Positions 46,136 through 58,462 of a DNA stretch of 64,000 nucleotides are shown here, piece by piece (position 1 is the stretch's first letter; each line of letters begins with the position of its first letter). The DNA lies in assembly GCF_045679555.1 (NCBI RefSeq), contig NC_092087.1:79787305-79851304 (forward strand), in the 5' to 3' direction. The notes below the pieces were generated by a model. It was not told the origin of the DNA and did not search any database. It saw nothing but the letters and a program-made list of their open reading frames with translations. The stretch comes from Salvelinus alpinus (lineage: Eukaryota > Chordata > Actinopteri > Salmoniformes > Salmonidae). Made by a program: the position numbers and the translations under genes.

Positions 46136-47234
46136 TTGTTGACATTCTGTTGTCTGTTTGGGAATATCTTTGTGTATTGATAGGTTAAACCGTTCCAGGC
46201 ATTGTAAAAATCAAGTACACTGAATCCATTTTTTAAGACCCTGTGGTACGATAAATGGACTTGCAGGAGGAATGAGCTATAGGTTAAAAATCTATTGACG
46301 CTCATGTGAATCAATAAAGGAAACAACAAAAAAATTATAAATTTAAGCTATAAATTCTATCCATCTTCTTACAAAAGCATTTGTGACGTCTGAACGGTTT
46401 GGCCTACAAACTATTATGACCAATATGGAAAGGGGAGACTCACGAACATGGTTCCGTTTTGCTCTACGACCCCAACAAGTTTCACAGACTCATCTGAAGG
46501 TAACCCATACAAACTAATGGAAGTATGGAGGTAGTTGTACCAACATACATAAAGGGTTAAATATGTGCCATCACCTAGATATTGGACATACGTCAAAACT
46601 TTGCCATTTATAAAAAGGTGTTATTCAATGTGTTTCTGTGGGCTATAGTAGCAAAGGCAAAATTCTATATTGCGATTAAATGTTGATACCTAAAGTGTCC
46701 CAAAAATTCATACAGCTAATTGATCATGGTTTGAACGTTTAAAAGATGTTAGCTTAGTACTCTCCCTAAGGCTCAGACTGACATTGAAGAATAAGTCTGG
46801 ATTGTCAACACAGTGTACATATGTCAAGTAGTCCAAAAGTTTTGGGTGACATCTTATGCTAGCTAAACTTCCATGATAGTGCCTACCAGCTTCCTCTTTG
46901 GAACTTAATGGACCCATTTAAGGGCTGAATTCTCATACTACGCAGTTAGATTAATAATTGGTTAAGAAAAATGTACAAGGCTGAAGACAGTCTATACAGA
47001 ATATATTTGTTAATTGATAGGTTAAACCGTTCCAGGCCTCGTAAAAATCAAATACACTGGATCCATTCTATAGGAGCCTGAGGTACAATAAATGGATGAG
47101 GAGGAATGGGCTACAGGTGAAGAGTATTGAGGCACGTCAATGTAAAAGGCCCCATCAAAATCCTGTTGCAGCCCATTCAAAACGTTCTAGCTTCGTCTCA
47201 ATCCACTGCATCCACCTGTCGCCTGCATCCACCT
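46136..47234. other. Duplicated spacer between units, no gene seen
   Basis: Bases 46,180-46,860 are the inverted equivalent of 14,854-15,064 plus 19,903-20,534, without the nested insertions. Bases 46,960-47,225 match 29,170-29,460. The unit 2 copy is at 59,355-60,199. Confidence 0.55.
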
Positions 47235-47365
47235 GTACACCTGGGCCAGAGCTCCTGACCTAGCTGGTCCTTGAGCATTTCATAGTCACCACTCCCCCTG
47301 TTGATGAAGAGCAGGATGTGCCCCTTCACCTCTGACTGGTACAGACCCACTGCTGTCTGTGTGAG
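47235..47365 (-). pseudogene. Decayed PDI-like (ERp27-like) exon, second copy
   Basis: It reads GLYQSEVKGHILLFINRGSG, then DYEMLKDQLGQELWP on the minus strand. It differs slightly from the copy at 33,874-34,000. The second exon of that locus is absent here; the sequence joins a spacer at about 47,230 instead. Confidence 0.5.
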
Positions 47366-47589
47366 AGAGAAAGAGAAAAATAAAAAGAGAGAGAGCGAGT
47401 GACGAAGAGAAAGACAGAGGTGTGGGAAATTGATATCAAAATAGGCATGTGACAGTACATTAACTGTCTGTAGGTATAGTCTGGTTATATGACTGAACAT
47501 GAAAGGCTAATAATACAAAGATGTGATGCCAAGGTGTAGTTTTAACAAGTAACAAGTTGCAGTTTTAACAAGTGTAAATTTGCTGTCCA

Positions 47590-47930
47590 GGTATTTGTAA
47601 TGCGAGTCAAGCAGGTGATTTCTGATGGAAATTTTGGACGGTTGCTTCTGCCGAGTCATTGTGGACGGTTGCTTCTGCTGAAGAGGCATGCGAGCCCGCT
47701 CCTTTTGTTGCTGGGACATAGGAGCAGGTTCCTTTTAATGAAGTGTGGAGAATATATCTATAATTTAACAAAGACAAAAAACAAAGACAAAAAGTTCAAA
47801 ATAGTAAAATTCCAGAATTTGAAGTCATTGGAACTATACAAAAGCTGTTTTTTTTCAACTTAATTAGTTTGTGTATAACAAACAGCTTTAGGTGTAGGAT
47901 AACAGGTTGTCCCTCCAATGAATAGATCAA
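47590..47930 (-). pseudogene. Fragment F2 of the repeat-gene family
   Basis: A shorter, diverged copy of F1: exon 2 remnant (gttatcctacacctaaag) near 47,890-47,910, then a shortened exon 3 with a few repeat units (QQQKERARMPLQQKQPSTMT). It lacks the longer repeat segment seen in F1. Confidence 0.55.
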
Positions 47931-48049
47931 TTGAAGGTCAGCATTCTCATAATATGCAGTTAGTGAATGATTTCAGCAACAGTACTTGGTTTAGAAAAAT
48001 GTAGATGTTCAAAGACGATCTGTTGCGTGTAGAGAATATTTCAGTTAAT

Positions 48050-51000
48050 TGACATATTCCCAACCAATTGTGTTTTTTGTTCGTTTCTTGAGTTGTTTGG
48101 AACTTATTTTTTTTACTTATTTTGTACATAATGTTGCCGCTACCATCTCTCATGACCAAAAATAACTTCTGGACATCAGAACTGCGATTACTCACCACGG
48201 ACTGGCAGAATCCTTTTTTTTTCTTTAACAAATCCGACAAGCCCGACGTGAATGACATACTGCTTTTCCGGGAACAGGCCCAGATCCCCGTGATTTGTGT
48301 GAAGAGAAGGTGGAGAAAAAGTGGCCAGAGGCTGGTCTGCCTTCTGAGAATTAGTAGGCGATCGAATAAACCCCCACTTCCTTCCATTCTGCTAGCAAAC
48401 GTGCAGTCTTTGTAAAGTAAAATAGATGACCTACGCGGAAGATTAAACAACCAACGGGACATTCAAAACTGTAATATCTTATGCTTTACGGAGTCGTGGC
48501 TGAACGACGACATTATCAACATACAGCTGGCTATCCGGCAGGATAGAACAGCGGCGTCAGGTAAGACAAGGGGCGGTGGACTATATATTTTTGTAAATAA
48601 CAACTGGTGCACGATATCTAAGGAAGTCTCGAGCTATTGCCCTCCTGAGGTAGAATATCTCACGATAAGCTGTAGACCACACTATCTACCTAGAGAGTTT
48701 TCATCTGTATTTTTTGTAGCTGTCTACATACCAACACGGACTGAGGCTGGCACTAAGACCGCATTGAATGAACTGTATTCTGCCATAAGCAAACAGGAAA
48801 ACGCTCACCTGGAGATGGCGCACCTAGTAGCCGGGGACTTGAATGCAGGGAAACTTAAATCCATCTTACCAAATTTCTATCAGCATGTTAAATGTGCAAC
48901 CAGAGGGAAAGAAACTCTGGACCACCTTTACTCCACACACAGAGACGCATACAAAACTCTCCCTCACCCGCCATTTGGCAAATCTGACCATAATTCTATC
49001 CTCCTGATTCCTGCTTACAAGCAAAAATTTAAGCAGGACACACCAGTGACATGATCAATAAAAAAGTGGTCAGATGAAGCAGCTGCTAAGCTACCGGACT
49101 GTTTTACTAGCACAGACTGGAATATGTTCCGGAATTCCTCCAATGACATTGAGGAGTACACCACGTCTGTCATTGGCTACATCAATAAGTGCATCAATGA
49201 CGTCATCCCCACAGTGATCGTACGCACATACCCCAACCAGAAGCCATGGACTACAGGCAACATCTGCACTGAGCTAAAGGCTAGAGGTGCCGCTTTCAAG
49301 GAGCGGGACGCTAACCCGGAAGCTTATAATAAATCCCGCTATGCCCTCCGACAAACCATCAAACAGGCAAAGCATCAATACAGGACTAAGATCAAATCGT
49401 AGTACACCGGCTCTGACGCTCGTCGGATGTGGCAGGGCTTGCAAACCTTTACAGACTATAAAGGGAAACACAGCCGAGAGCTGCCCAGTGACACGAGTCT
49501 ACCAGATGAGCTAAACTACTTCTATGCTCGCTTCGAGGCAAATAACACTGAAACACGCATGAGAGCAAAAGCTGTTCAGGAAGACTGTGTGATCACGCTC
49601 TCTGCAGCCGATGAGTAAGACCTTTAAACAGGTCAACATTCACAAGATCGCAGGGCTTGACGGATTACCAGGACATGTACTGCAAGCAGGTGCTGACCAG
49701 CTGGCAAGTGTCTTCACTGACATTTTCAACCTCTCCCTGTCCGTAATACCAACATGTTTAAAGCAGACCACCATAGTCCCTGTGCTCAAGAACACTAAGG
49801 TAACCTGCCTAAATGACTACCGACCCGTAGCACTTACGTCTGTAGCTATGAAGTGCTTTGAAAGGCAGGTCATGGCTCACATCAACACCATTATCCCAGA
49901 AACCCTAGACCCACTCCAATTTGCATACCGCCCTAACAGATCCACAGATGATGCAATTTTATTGCACTCCACACTGCCCTTTCCCACCTGGACAAAAGAA
50001 CACCCATGTGAGAATGCTATTCTTTGACTACAGCTCAGCGTTCAACACCATAGTGCCCTCTAAACTCATCAATAAGCTAAGGACCCTGGGACTAAACACT
50101 TCCCTCTGCAACTGGATCCTGGACTTCCTGACTGGCTGCCCGCAGGTGGTAAGGGTAGGTAACAACACATCCACCACACTGATCCTCAACACAGGGGGCC
50201 ATCAGGGGTGCGTGCCCAGTCCCCTCCTGTACTCCCTGTTCACTCATGACTGCATGGCCAGGCACGACTCCAACACCATCATTAAGTTTGTCGACGACAC
50301 AACAGTGGTAGGCCTGACCACCGACAACGGCGAGACAGCCTATAGGGAGGAGGTCAGAGACCATGCCATGTGGTGCAAGGACAACAACCATTCCCTCAAC
50401 GTGATCAAGACAAAGGAGATGATTGTGGACTACAGGAAAGAGAGGACCGAGCATTCCCCTATTCTCATCGACGGGGCTGTACTGGAGCAGGTTGAGAGCT
50501 TCAAGTTCCTTGGTGTCCAAATCACCAACAAACTAACATGGTCCAAGCACACCAAGACAGTCGTGAAGCGGGCACGACAAAACCTATTCCCCCTCAGGAG
50601 ACTGAAAAGATTTGGCATGGGTCCTCATATTCTCAAAATGTTCTACAGCTGCACCATCGAGAGTATCCTGACTGGTTGCATCACTGCCCGGTATGGCAAC
50701 TGCTCAGCCTCCAACTGCAAGGCACTACAGAGGGTAGCGTGAACGGCCTAGTACATCACTGGGGCCAAGCTTCCTGCCATCCAGGGCCTCTATACCAGGC
50801 GGTGTCAGTTGTGTCAGGCCTTAAAAATTGTCAAAGACTCCAGCCACCCTAGTCATAGACTGTTTTCTCTGCTACCGCATGGCAAGCGGTACCGGAGCGC
50901 CAACTCTAGGTCCAAGAGGCTTTTAAACAGCGTCTACCCCCAAGGCATAAGATCCAGAACATCTAATCAAACGGCTACCCAGACTATTTGCATCCCCCCC

Positions 51001-51302
51001 TTTACACCGCTGCTACTTTCTATGGTTATCATCTATGCATAGTCACTTTAATAACTCCACCTACATGTACATATTACCTCAACTAACCGGTGCACCTGCA
51101 CATTGACTCTGTACCCCCCTGTATATAGTCTCGCTATTGTTATTTTACTGCTGCTCTTTAATTACTTGTTACTTTTATTTCTTATTCTTATTCATATTTG
51201 TTTTTAACTGCATTGTTGTTTAGGGGCTCGTAAGTAAGTGTTTCACTGTAAGGTCTACACCTGTATTCGGTGCAATTGACTAATAAAATTTGATTTGATT
51301 CC
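48050..51302 (+). mobile_element. Rex1-type LINE in unit 2, inactive
   Basis: Equivalent of 34,848-38,100, with a few substitutions (for example LEMAHLVAG for LDMALLVAG, and an extra stop near 49,402). It was inserted before the unit duplicated. Confidence 0.85.
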
Positions 51303-51596
51303 TACCTATAACTACATCTAAAGTATGAACATACTGTATGAGTAAGGTCTGACATTTCCCCACTGGACATTGACCATGTTAACATGAGCACAGCAGTCTG
51401 GATTGTAGCTCATATCCCACATACGGTCTTATTCGGGATGAGCTCTTTACATGCATTTTGATATCCCGCTCATGAGTATCCCTGTATCCATGAATAAACA
51501 GAATATTCCTCATTTAAGTGTATGGGTTAAATGGAATAGTAACTGAAATATGGACACTGACGGCAGGACTATGCACGCGAGAGGGTAGCTCCAGGT

Positions 51597-52285
51597 CATC
51601 TATAAATCTATGCTAGGTTAAGCTCCGCCTTATCTCAGCTCAATGGTCACGATAACAACACCCACCCGTAGCACACGCTCCAGCAGGTATATCTCACTGG
51701 TCGTCCCCAAAGCCAACACCTACTTTGGCCGCCTTTCCTTCCAGTTCTCTGCTGCCAATGACTGGAATGAATTGCAAAAATCGCTGAAGTTGGAGACCTA
51801 TATTTCCCTCACTAACTTTAAACATCAGCTATCTGAGCAGCTTACCGATCGCTGCAGCTGTTCACAGCCCATCTGTAAATAGCCCATCCAATCTACCTAC
51901 CGCATCCCCATATTGTTTATATTTACTTTTCTGCACACCAGTATTTCTACTTGCACATCCTCATCTGCTCATCTATCACTCCAGTGTTAATTTGCTAGAG
52001 TGGGGTAACATCTCACAGCAAGAACTGGCAAATCTGGTACAGTCCATGAGGAGATGCACTGCAGTACTTAATGCAGCAGGTGGCCACACCAGATTCTGAC
52101 TGTTACTTTTGATTTTGTCTCCCCCTTTGTTCAGGGACACATAATTCCATTTCTGTTAGTCATGTCTATGGAACTTGTTCAGTTTGTCTCAGTTGTAGAA
52201 TCTTATGTTCATACAAATATTTACACGTTAAGTTTGCTGAAAATAAACAGGTGACAGTGAGAGGAAGTTTCTTTTTTGCAGAGTT
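51597..52285 (+). mobile_element. LINE 3' fragment joined to a Tc1 3' remnant (unit 2)
   Basis: Equivalent of 38,396-39,080. The small frames here encode the LINE C-terminus only. Confidence 0.75.
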
Positions 52286-53215
52286 TATTAACTTCAGTTG
52301 CAGTGAAATGATAAAAATGTATCTTTACATTGTCTTGGGAACAGGAGTGGATATATATTTCTATCAGCGTCTCAGGGAAAATGCGAATGGACGTGTAATG
52401 TGCAAGCAGACAGCATTTCAACCACATAAAATACACACCCAAGACTAACTGAAGTAACAATTCTCAGCTTTCCATTTCCTTAAAATCTGTCAGAATTACA
52501 TTTGGCACAGGACCAATGTTTCCACTGTGTTCTAGCATGCTACCTGGTCCTTAATTTTACCTGTTAAGATTACTAATGCATTCATTCTATCAACGTAAGA
52601 CATTTGTGAGCACTACTTTAGTCTTCTGAGGCAACAAGTTATGACAGAAGAGAAGCTGCATGTATGAAACTATAGTTGACAAATGGCCTACCTAATGTAA
52701 GCAGAAACCTGTCTAAATTAGGGGTGAAAGTAGCCATTAAGCTCAGTTATGGTGGATCAAACTGAGCAGGTAGCCCACTTTAAATTGATTTGTTTGAGAG
52801 TCAGACAACCATGAGATACGAAACGGAGCCTGTGCATACCACAAAAACAGAATTCAGAGGTTTACATGCCACAGTAGCCCATCTCCGGGGTACAAGCTTT
52901 CTCAGGTTTTTGTAAAACAGGATTTGATGTTTACATGTCAACACAAAATAAATACTTCAGTATCCCGAGTAACGGAATATTGATGTAAACGTGGTCAGTG
53001 GCTTTAACGTAGATCCAATCTTGGGATTTGTCAACCAGCAGCAAAGATACAAATAAATTATATATTTGAAATCCAAAAGATTAGGAACTGTGAACCACAT
53101 TCCCTTTTACTACAAATTGCAATGGCAACTAACACTGTTCTCAACCAGCAAGCCAAAGGTAGACATTAAACACAGTATTTCAAAACACAAGGAGGCACTT
53201 TTAAAGGTACAATAT
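52286..53215. other. Spacer downstream of gene E, no gene seen
   Basis: Equivalent of 39,081-40,010. Plus-strand frames here are antisense shadows. Confidence 0.5.
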
Positions 53216-53751
53216 TTTATTGTTTTACAAGTAATGCAGGGTAGCATGAGCAGCAGCAACTCTCTGTCCGACGCAAAAGCATACAGTGGAAGCTTAAAGT
53301 GTCAGCAACAACTCAGAATTGTTATCCAAAGGATGAATCTACCATTGCAATTCTGTTGATAGATGATTAGTACAAAGGATTTCAAAATCAGAACGCAGTT
53401 CAGATGACTGTAAAAAAATTTACATGACATTGCATCCCAGTAGCTGTTCCCTTGTGGTGGGGTTCCTTTAGCAGGTTGTCAGTTTTTAGCAGGTGGGGAT
53501 ATGCTTGGTTCAGAGATGCCAACGTCACTACGGTCCTTGAGAGCATCTCCGCTATCAAAAAGGTATAACCTCCCCAGTGGTGTGGCAGGTTTGGGAGTAG
53601 ACAGTTTTGCCATTCTCATACACCGATTTGTAACTATATTGGGATGAGAATTGGCTGTTCAAAGATGCTGCCTTGAACGCTGCTGGAGCTGACACATTGG
53701 GTGCTTTCATTGTCACCGTCAGACCCAAAATCCTGAGAAACATCACTGCTG
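53216..53751 (-). other. 3' tail and untranslated region of gene E with poly(A) signal
   Basis: AATAAA lies at 53,221-53,216 on the minus strand. The family tail (SSVQGSIFEQPILIPI, then YSYKSVYENGKTVYSQTCHT in another frame) lies downstream of the stop of the repeat frame and would be untranslated unless the frame changes or splicing joins it. Confidence 0.55.
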
Positions 53752-55828
53752 CTAAAATCCATGTTGCTTGAGGAGTTGGCCCTCCTGTTCAAGGCCTGTG
53801 GCTCCTGCCGAGGCAAGGTGGCCTGTGGCTCCTGCCGAGGCAAGGTGGCCTGTGGCTCCTGCCGAGGCAAGGGCGCCTGTGGCTCCTGCCGAGGCAAGGG
53901 CGCCTGTGGCTCCTGCCGAGGCAAGGGCGCCTGTGGCTCCTGCCGAGGCAAGGGCGCCTGTGGCTCCTGCCGAGGCAAGGGCGCCTGTGGCTCCTGCCGA
54001 GGCAAGGGCGCCTGTGGCTCCTGCCGAGGCAAGGGCGCCTGTGGCTCCTGCCGAGGCAAGGGCGCCTGTGGCTCCTGCCGAGGCAAGGGCGCCTGTGGCT
54101 CCTGCCGAGGCAAGGGCGCCTGTGGCTCCTGCCGAGGCAAGGGCGCCTGTGGCTCCTGCCGAGGCAAGGGCGCCTGTGGCTCCTGCCGAGGCAAGGGCGC
54201 CTGTGGCTCCTGCCGAGGCAAGGGCCCCTGTGGCTCCTGCCGAGGCAAGGGCACCTGTGGCTCCTGCCGAGGCTTTTGAACCAGATTCCGCACTTGATGA
54301 GGCAAAGTGGCCGGTTGCTTCACCTAAGGTATTTGGGCTAGTCGTGGCGCTTGATGAAGCACTGTGGCCAATTGCTTCAGCTACGGTATTTGGGCCAGTC
54401 GTGACACTTGCTGAGGCATTATGGGTTGCTGCTTCTGCTGAGGAACGGGAGTCGGATACTTCACCCAAGGCATTTGTGCCAATCGTGAATTTTGATGAAG
54501 CATTGTGGCCAGTTGCTTCCCCTAAGGTATTTGGGCCAGTCGTGACACTTGCTGAGGCATTGTGGGTGGCTGCTTCCGAGGCATTACGGGTGGCCGCTTG
54601 CGTGGCACTGTGTCCAGTTGCTTCCGCTGCCGAGGCATGGTGGCCAGTTGCTTCCGAGGCACTGTGGCCATTTGCTTCACCTAAGGTATTTGGGCCAGTC
54701 CTGACGCTTGTTGAAGCATTGTGGCCAGTTGCTTCACCTAAGGTATTTGGGCCAGTCGTGACGCTTGCTGAGGCATTATGAGTGGCCGCTTCCGAGGCAT
54801 TACGGGTGGCCGCTTGCGTGGCACTGTGTCTAGTTGCTTCCGCTGCCGAGGCACCGTGGCCAGCTGCTTCACCTAAGGTATTTGGGCCAGTCGTAGCGCT
54901 TGATGAAGCATTGTGGCCAGTTGCTTCAGCTAAGGTATTTGGGCCAGTCGTGACACTAGCTGAGGCATTGTGGGTGGCTGCTTCCGAGGCATTACGGGTG
55001 GCCGCTTGCGTGGCACTGTGTCCAGTTGCTTCCGCTGCCGAGGCATGGTGGCCAATTGCTTCCGAGGCACTGTGGCCATTTGCTTCACCTAAGGTATTTG
55101 AGCCAGTCGTGAGGCTTGTTGTAGCATTGTAGCCAGTTGCTTCACCTAAGGTATTTGGGCCAGTCGTGACGCTTGCTGAGGCATTATGGGTTGCCGCTTG
55201 CGCGGCACTGTGTCCAGTTGCTTCCGCTGCCGAGGCACTGTGGCCAGCTGCTTCACCTAAGGTATTTGGGCCAGTCGTGGCGCTTGATGAAGCATTGTGG
55301 CACGTTGCTTCAGCTAAGGTATTTGGGCCAGTTGTGATGCTTGCTGAGGCATTGTGGGTGACTGCTTCTGCTGCTGAGGCACGGGATCCGGTTGCTCCAC
55401 CTAAGGTATTTGCGCCAGTCGTGACGCTTGCTGAGGCATTACGGGTGGCTGCTTCACCTGCCGAGGCACGGGAGCCGGTAGCTTCCGCTGCATTGTGGCC
55501 AGTTCTTTTTAATTGATTTTGGGGAATATATCTATAATTACCTACAAAAGAAAAGAAAAAGTTTCAAATCGTAAAATGCCAGCATTTGAAGTTCTGCCAT
55601 TTATACAGTGTTACTTTTACTGAATTAAATGTGCAGAACAAAACATACCTTTAGGTGGAGGATAACAGGTTATCCCTCCAATTAGCAGGCAACAAATCCA
55701 AGAAATTCTAAATAAAAATAAAAACATCCTAGTCAGTTAAATACACCTACCTGTAAAACATGGAAGACAAGGGAAACAAACTAGAGCCATACAACTTACC
55801 TCAAAGACATTTCAAAACTCACTGCCAT
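53752..55828 (-). CDS. Gene E: secreted Ala/Thr/Ser/Asn-rich tandem-repeat protein (type II family member), complete frame
   Basis: Three coding exons on the minus strand, 55828-55800, 55707-55649 and 55541-53752, with GT/AG junctions in phases 2 and 1, give 625 residues. Exons 1-2 form a signal peptide ([24 protein letters not shown]). Exon 3 begins [20 protein letters not shown]. About 19-residue repeats of the type [19 protein letters not shown] follow, with at least 15 NAS/NAT glycosylation sequons. Then come 18 copies of a 9-residue unit (ASAGATGAL) and the end [14 protein letters not shown]. The upstream Met at 55837 is also possible; the chosen one aligns with A and C. Function unknown: the composition suggests a heavily glycosylated secreted protein. 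The alternative Pro/Gln frame is closed by about one TAG per long repeat. Open plus-strand frames are shadows. Confidence 0.7.
53793..54274. repeat. 27-bp coding minisatellite in gene E, 18 copies
   Basis: Same unit as in D but 18 copies, two more than D. Read on the coding strand it gives the 9-residue unit ASAGATGAL. Most central units are identical, which fits recent expansion by unequal exchange or slippage. Confidence 0.9.
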
Positions 55829-56226
55829 TATTCTCATCAAAACCTCAGTATTCAGAACTAATAGTAGCCAGAAGCCTTACCAGGAGATCCCTGATATTGT
55901 ATCTGATTGTCTTTTTTGCTGCGCCTTACAAAGGAATCCTAGACCCTTCTAATCTGGCTGGTTAATTAGGTACACCTGCAAGCCACTGAACATAATTTCC
56001 ATTGGTCCAATTTCCCAATTGAGATTAGGTTCGCTTGATTTCATTCAGCTGGTGTGCTGGAGGGTTTGCGCATCATGGACAAATCCAATGGTTTTAAAGA
56101 GTGAACTCTACCTACCCATTGCACTGTGTGAGCTTAATCAAGTGCACCTTTATTTCATGCTAATTAAGATCCTGCCAGGGGCTTTTGCAGGTGCAACCTC
56201 AGTGGTCCGGTAGAAGTGTGTTGTGC
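55829..56226 (-). promoter_or_regulatory. Promoter-like and upstream region of gene E
   Basis: Equivalent of 42,620-43,017, with the family block attagaagggtctaggattc near 55,937-55,957 and the leader block before the ATG. Confidence 0.45.
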
Positions 56227-58130
56227 AAAGATATATTTTAGATTTTTCAAAGTAGCCTCACTTTGCCTTGATTACAGATTTGCACACTCTTGGCATTCTC
56301 TCAACCAGCTTCATCTGGAATGATTTTCCAACAGTCTTGAAGGAGTTCCCACATTTGCTGAGCACTTGTTGGCTGCTTTTCCTTCACTCTATGGTCCAAC
56401 TCATGCCAAACCATCTCAATTGGGTTGAGGTCGGGTGATTATGGAGGCCAGGTCATCTGATGCAGCACTCCATCACTCTCCTTCTTGGTCAAATAGACCT
56501 TACACAGTCTGGAGGTGTGTTGGGTCATTGTCCTATTGAAAAACAAACGATAGTCCCACTAAGCGCAAACCAGATGGGATGGCGTATAGCTACAGAATGT
56601 TGTGGTAGCCAGTGTACCTTGAATTCTAAATATATCACAGACCGTGTCACCAGCAAAGCACCCCCACACCATTACACCTCATCCTCCATGCTTCATGGTG
56701 GAAACCAGACATGCGGAGATCATCCGTTCACCTACGGGGGTTGGTCTTGTTTTGGTTACTACATGATTCCATATGTGACTCACCACCTGGATTCGGTCTT
56801 ATGTAGTAAAATGTGAAATGGTGTTTTTTTACATCTGCTAAAAGTAGAGACTCAGAGCTACAAAATGGTATATCATACACAGCATTTGAGGAACAATGGG
56901 AAAGTACTTCTGCTTTGAAAGTTGATCAACATTTAATCTCACTTTTGAGAAAATCCCCTTTGAATGTTTTGGTATCTAGTTTAGAGCTCTTCTTTGTCTA
57001 CACCCATTCAGCATCGTTCACACCCTCTTAATAAGCTTTAGCCCCACCCATCTTGTTTCGCTTTCAGAGCACACACTTGACGCTCTGGCCGATGATTTGT
57101 TTACCTCTGGGTAACATGAAAACAGCCTAACCAGTTCTGCTGAAAACAATTTCATGACGCTTTCTTGCAGACGTTTACTGACACCGGCCATATTCAACGG
57201 GTGTTGTACACACGTCACGTAGCGTTAGCTAACGAGCCAGCCAGCTAACGTTAGCTAGTTAAACAACAATGAACAAAGTGGCAACAATGCCACAGTGCTG
57301 GGAGCTAACCAACCAGGTCCAATGTTAGCTAGCTAACATTAGGCTCTAACTAGACAAGCAAACGGCTCTGGGAAACAAATAATAACGTCAGCTAGGGAAC
57401 CAGCCAGCTAACAGTACACTTTAGCTTGAAATGAAACCACTTTGTCAAAATTAGAAATGTGTCATATCTGAAAATGTAGTTAGCTAATGCTAGACTATAA
57501 ACATGCATCATGGACGCGTCTCCCTGTCAGGAATGCCATACCACGGTTGCACGGTTTGAAGATGTAATCCGGAGACAGGTGTTTTCTCCATCTCTTTAGC
57601 TATCATACTCCAATTCCACTGAAAACGGAGAGCAACACTTATGCAGCTCCACTATACAAAACATTTTTTTTTAAAGCGGCGTTCGACGGTATTACCAAAA
57701 AAGACTGACGAGCACAAATAGACAGACAACTTCAATATGGCAGACCAATCCGAACTCCTCTCTCTGCATGTCCAGCCCACTCATTATCTCAGACAATCAT
57801 GGCTAGTGAGAAGTTTGCTTACTTTTACTGTGGCTTAACCAGCAAGGCTCATAATTTAACAATTGTATTTGTATTTACAGATGGCATACATGTTTGTTAT
57901 TAAGGCACATGAATGTTCGCAAGTTCGAGAAGGATATTCTGCCAAGAAACGCATTTTGATTTTTACGTTCAAACGGCTCTCCTGTGAAGTTGTGACTTGC
58001 GACATACGCCTAGTTTCCTGAATCGGGTCACATATGTGTTATTTCATAGTTTTGATGTCTTCACTATTATTCTACAATGTAGAAAATAGTAAAAATAAAG
58101 AAAACCCTTGAATGAGTAGGTGTGTCCAAA
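56227..58130 (-). mobile_element. Degenerate Tc1 split by the 1.24-kb insertion (unit 2)
   Basis: Equivalent of 43,018-44,912. It keeps an extra acgcgtctcc near 57,515 that unit 1 lacks but the copy near gene B has (gggagacgcgtccatgatgc). Unit 1 has therefore lost those bases. Confidence 0.7.
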
Positions 58131-58462
58131 TTTGAGTGCTACTGCATGGTAGACAAGAGATTGTCTGACAACACAGAATTTACATATTTTACATAAAAGC
58201 AGACCATTGAATGCATATACAATTTCGTCACGTGTCATGAGTCTTTAGCCAAACAGGCAGTCGACTACAGCAGGCAAATGTGTTCATTTGTGTCAATGTT
58301 TGTGAATGAGTTCCATGTGACACATTATGCTAGCTAAGCTTCCCTGCTAGTTCCTTGCCGGCTTCATCATTGGAACTGGATGGATCCATTTAAGGTCTGA
58401 GTTCTCATACTATGTAGTTAGATGATTTCACCAAACAAATCTTGGTTTAGAAAAATGTACTT

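Larger units (their letters stand above)
34735..46960. repeat. Segmental duplication unit 1 (about 12.2 kb of a 13.2-kb tandem period)
   Basis: It matches 47,937-60,180 almost base for base. The offset is 13,202-13,218 and changes only at small indels, mainly in the repeat tract of D/E. It carries a Rex1 LINE, LINE and Tc1 remnants, gene D and its upstream flank. The unit edges outside it (33.35-34.72 against 47.2-47.93 kb) are more diverged. Confidence 0.9.

Noticed and set aside
53768-54781. Plus-strand frames such as VAPAEARAP and CGSCRGKGA repeats across gene E (and 40,557-42,307 across D)
   Set aside because: The 27-bp unit is open in all six frames, so these follow automatically; only the minus strand has the signal-peptide exons and splice sites.
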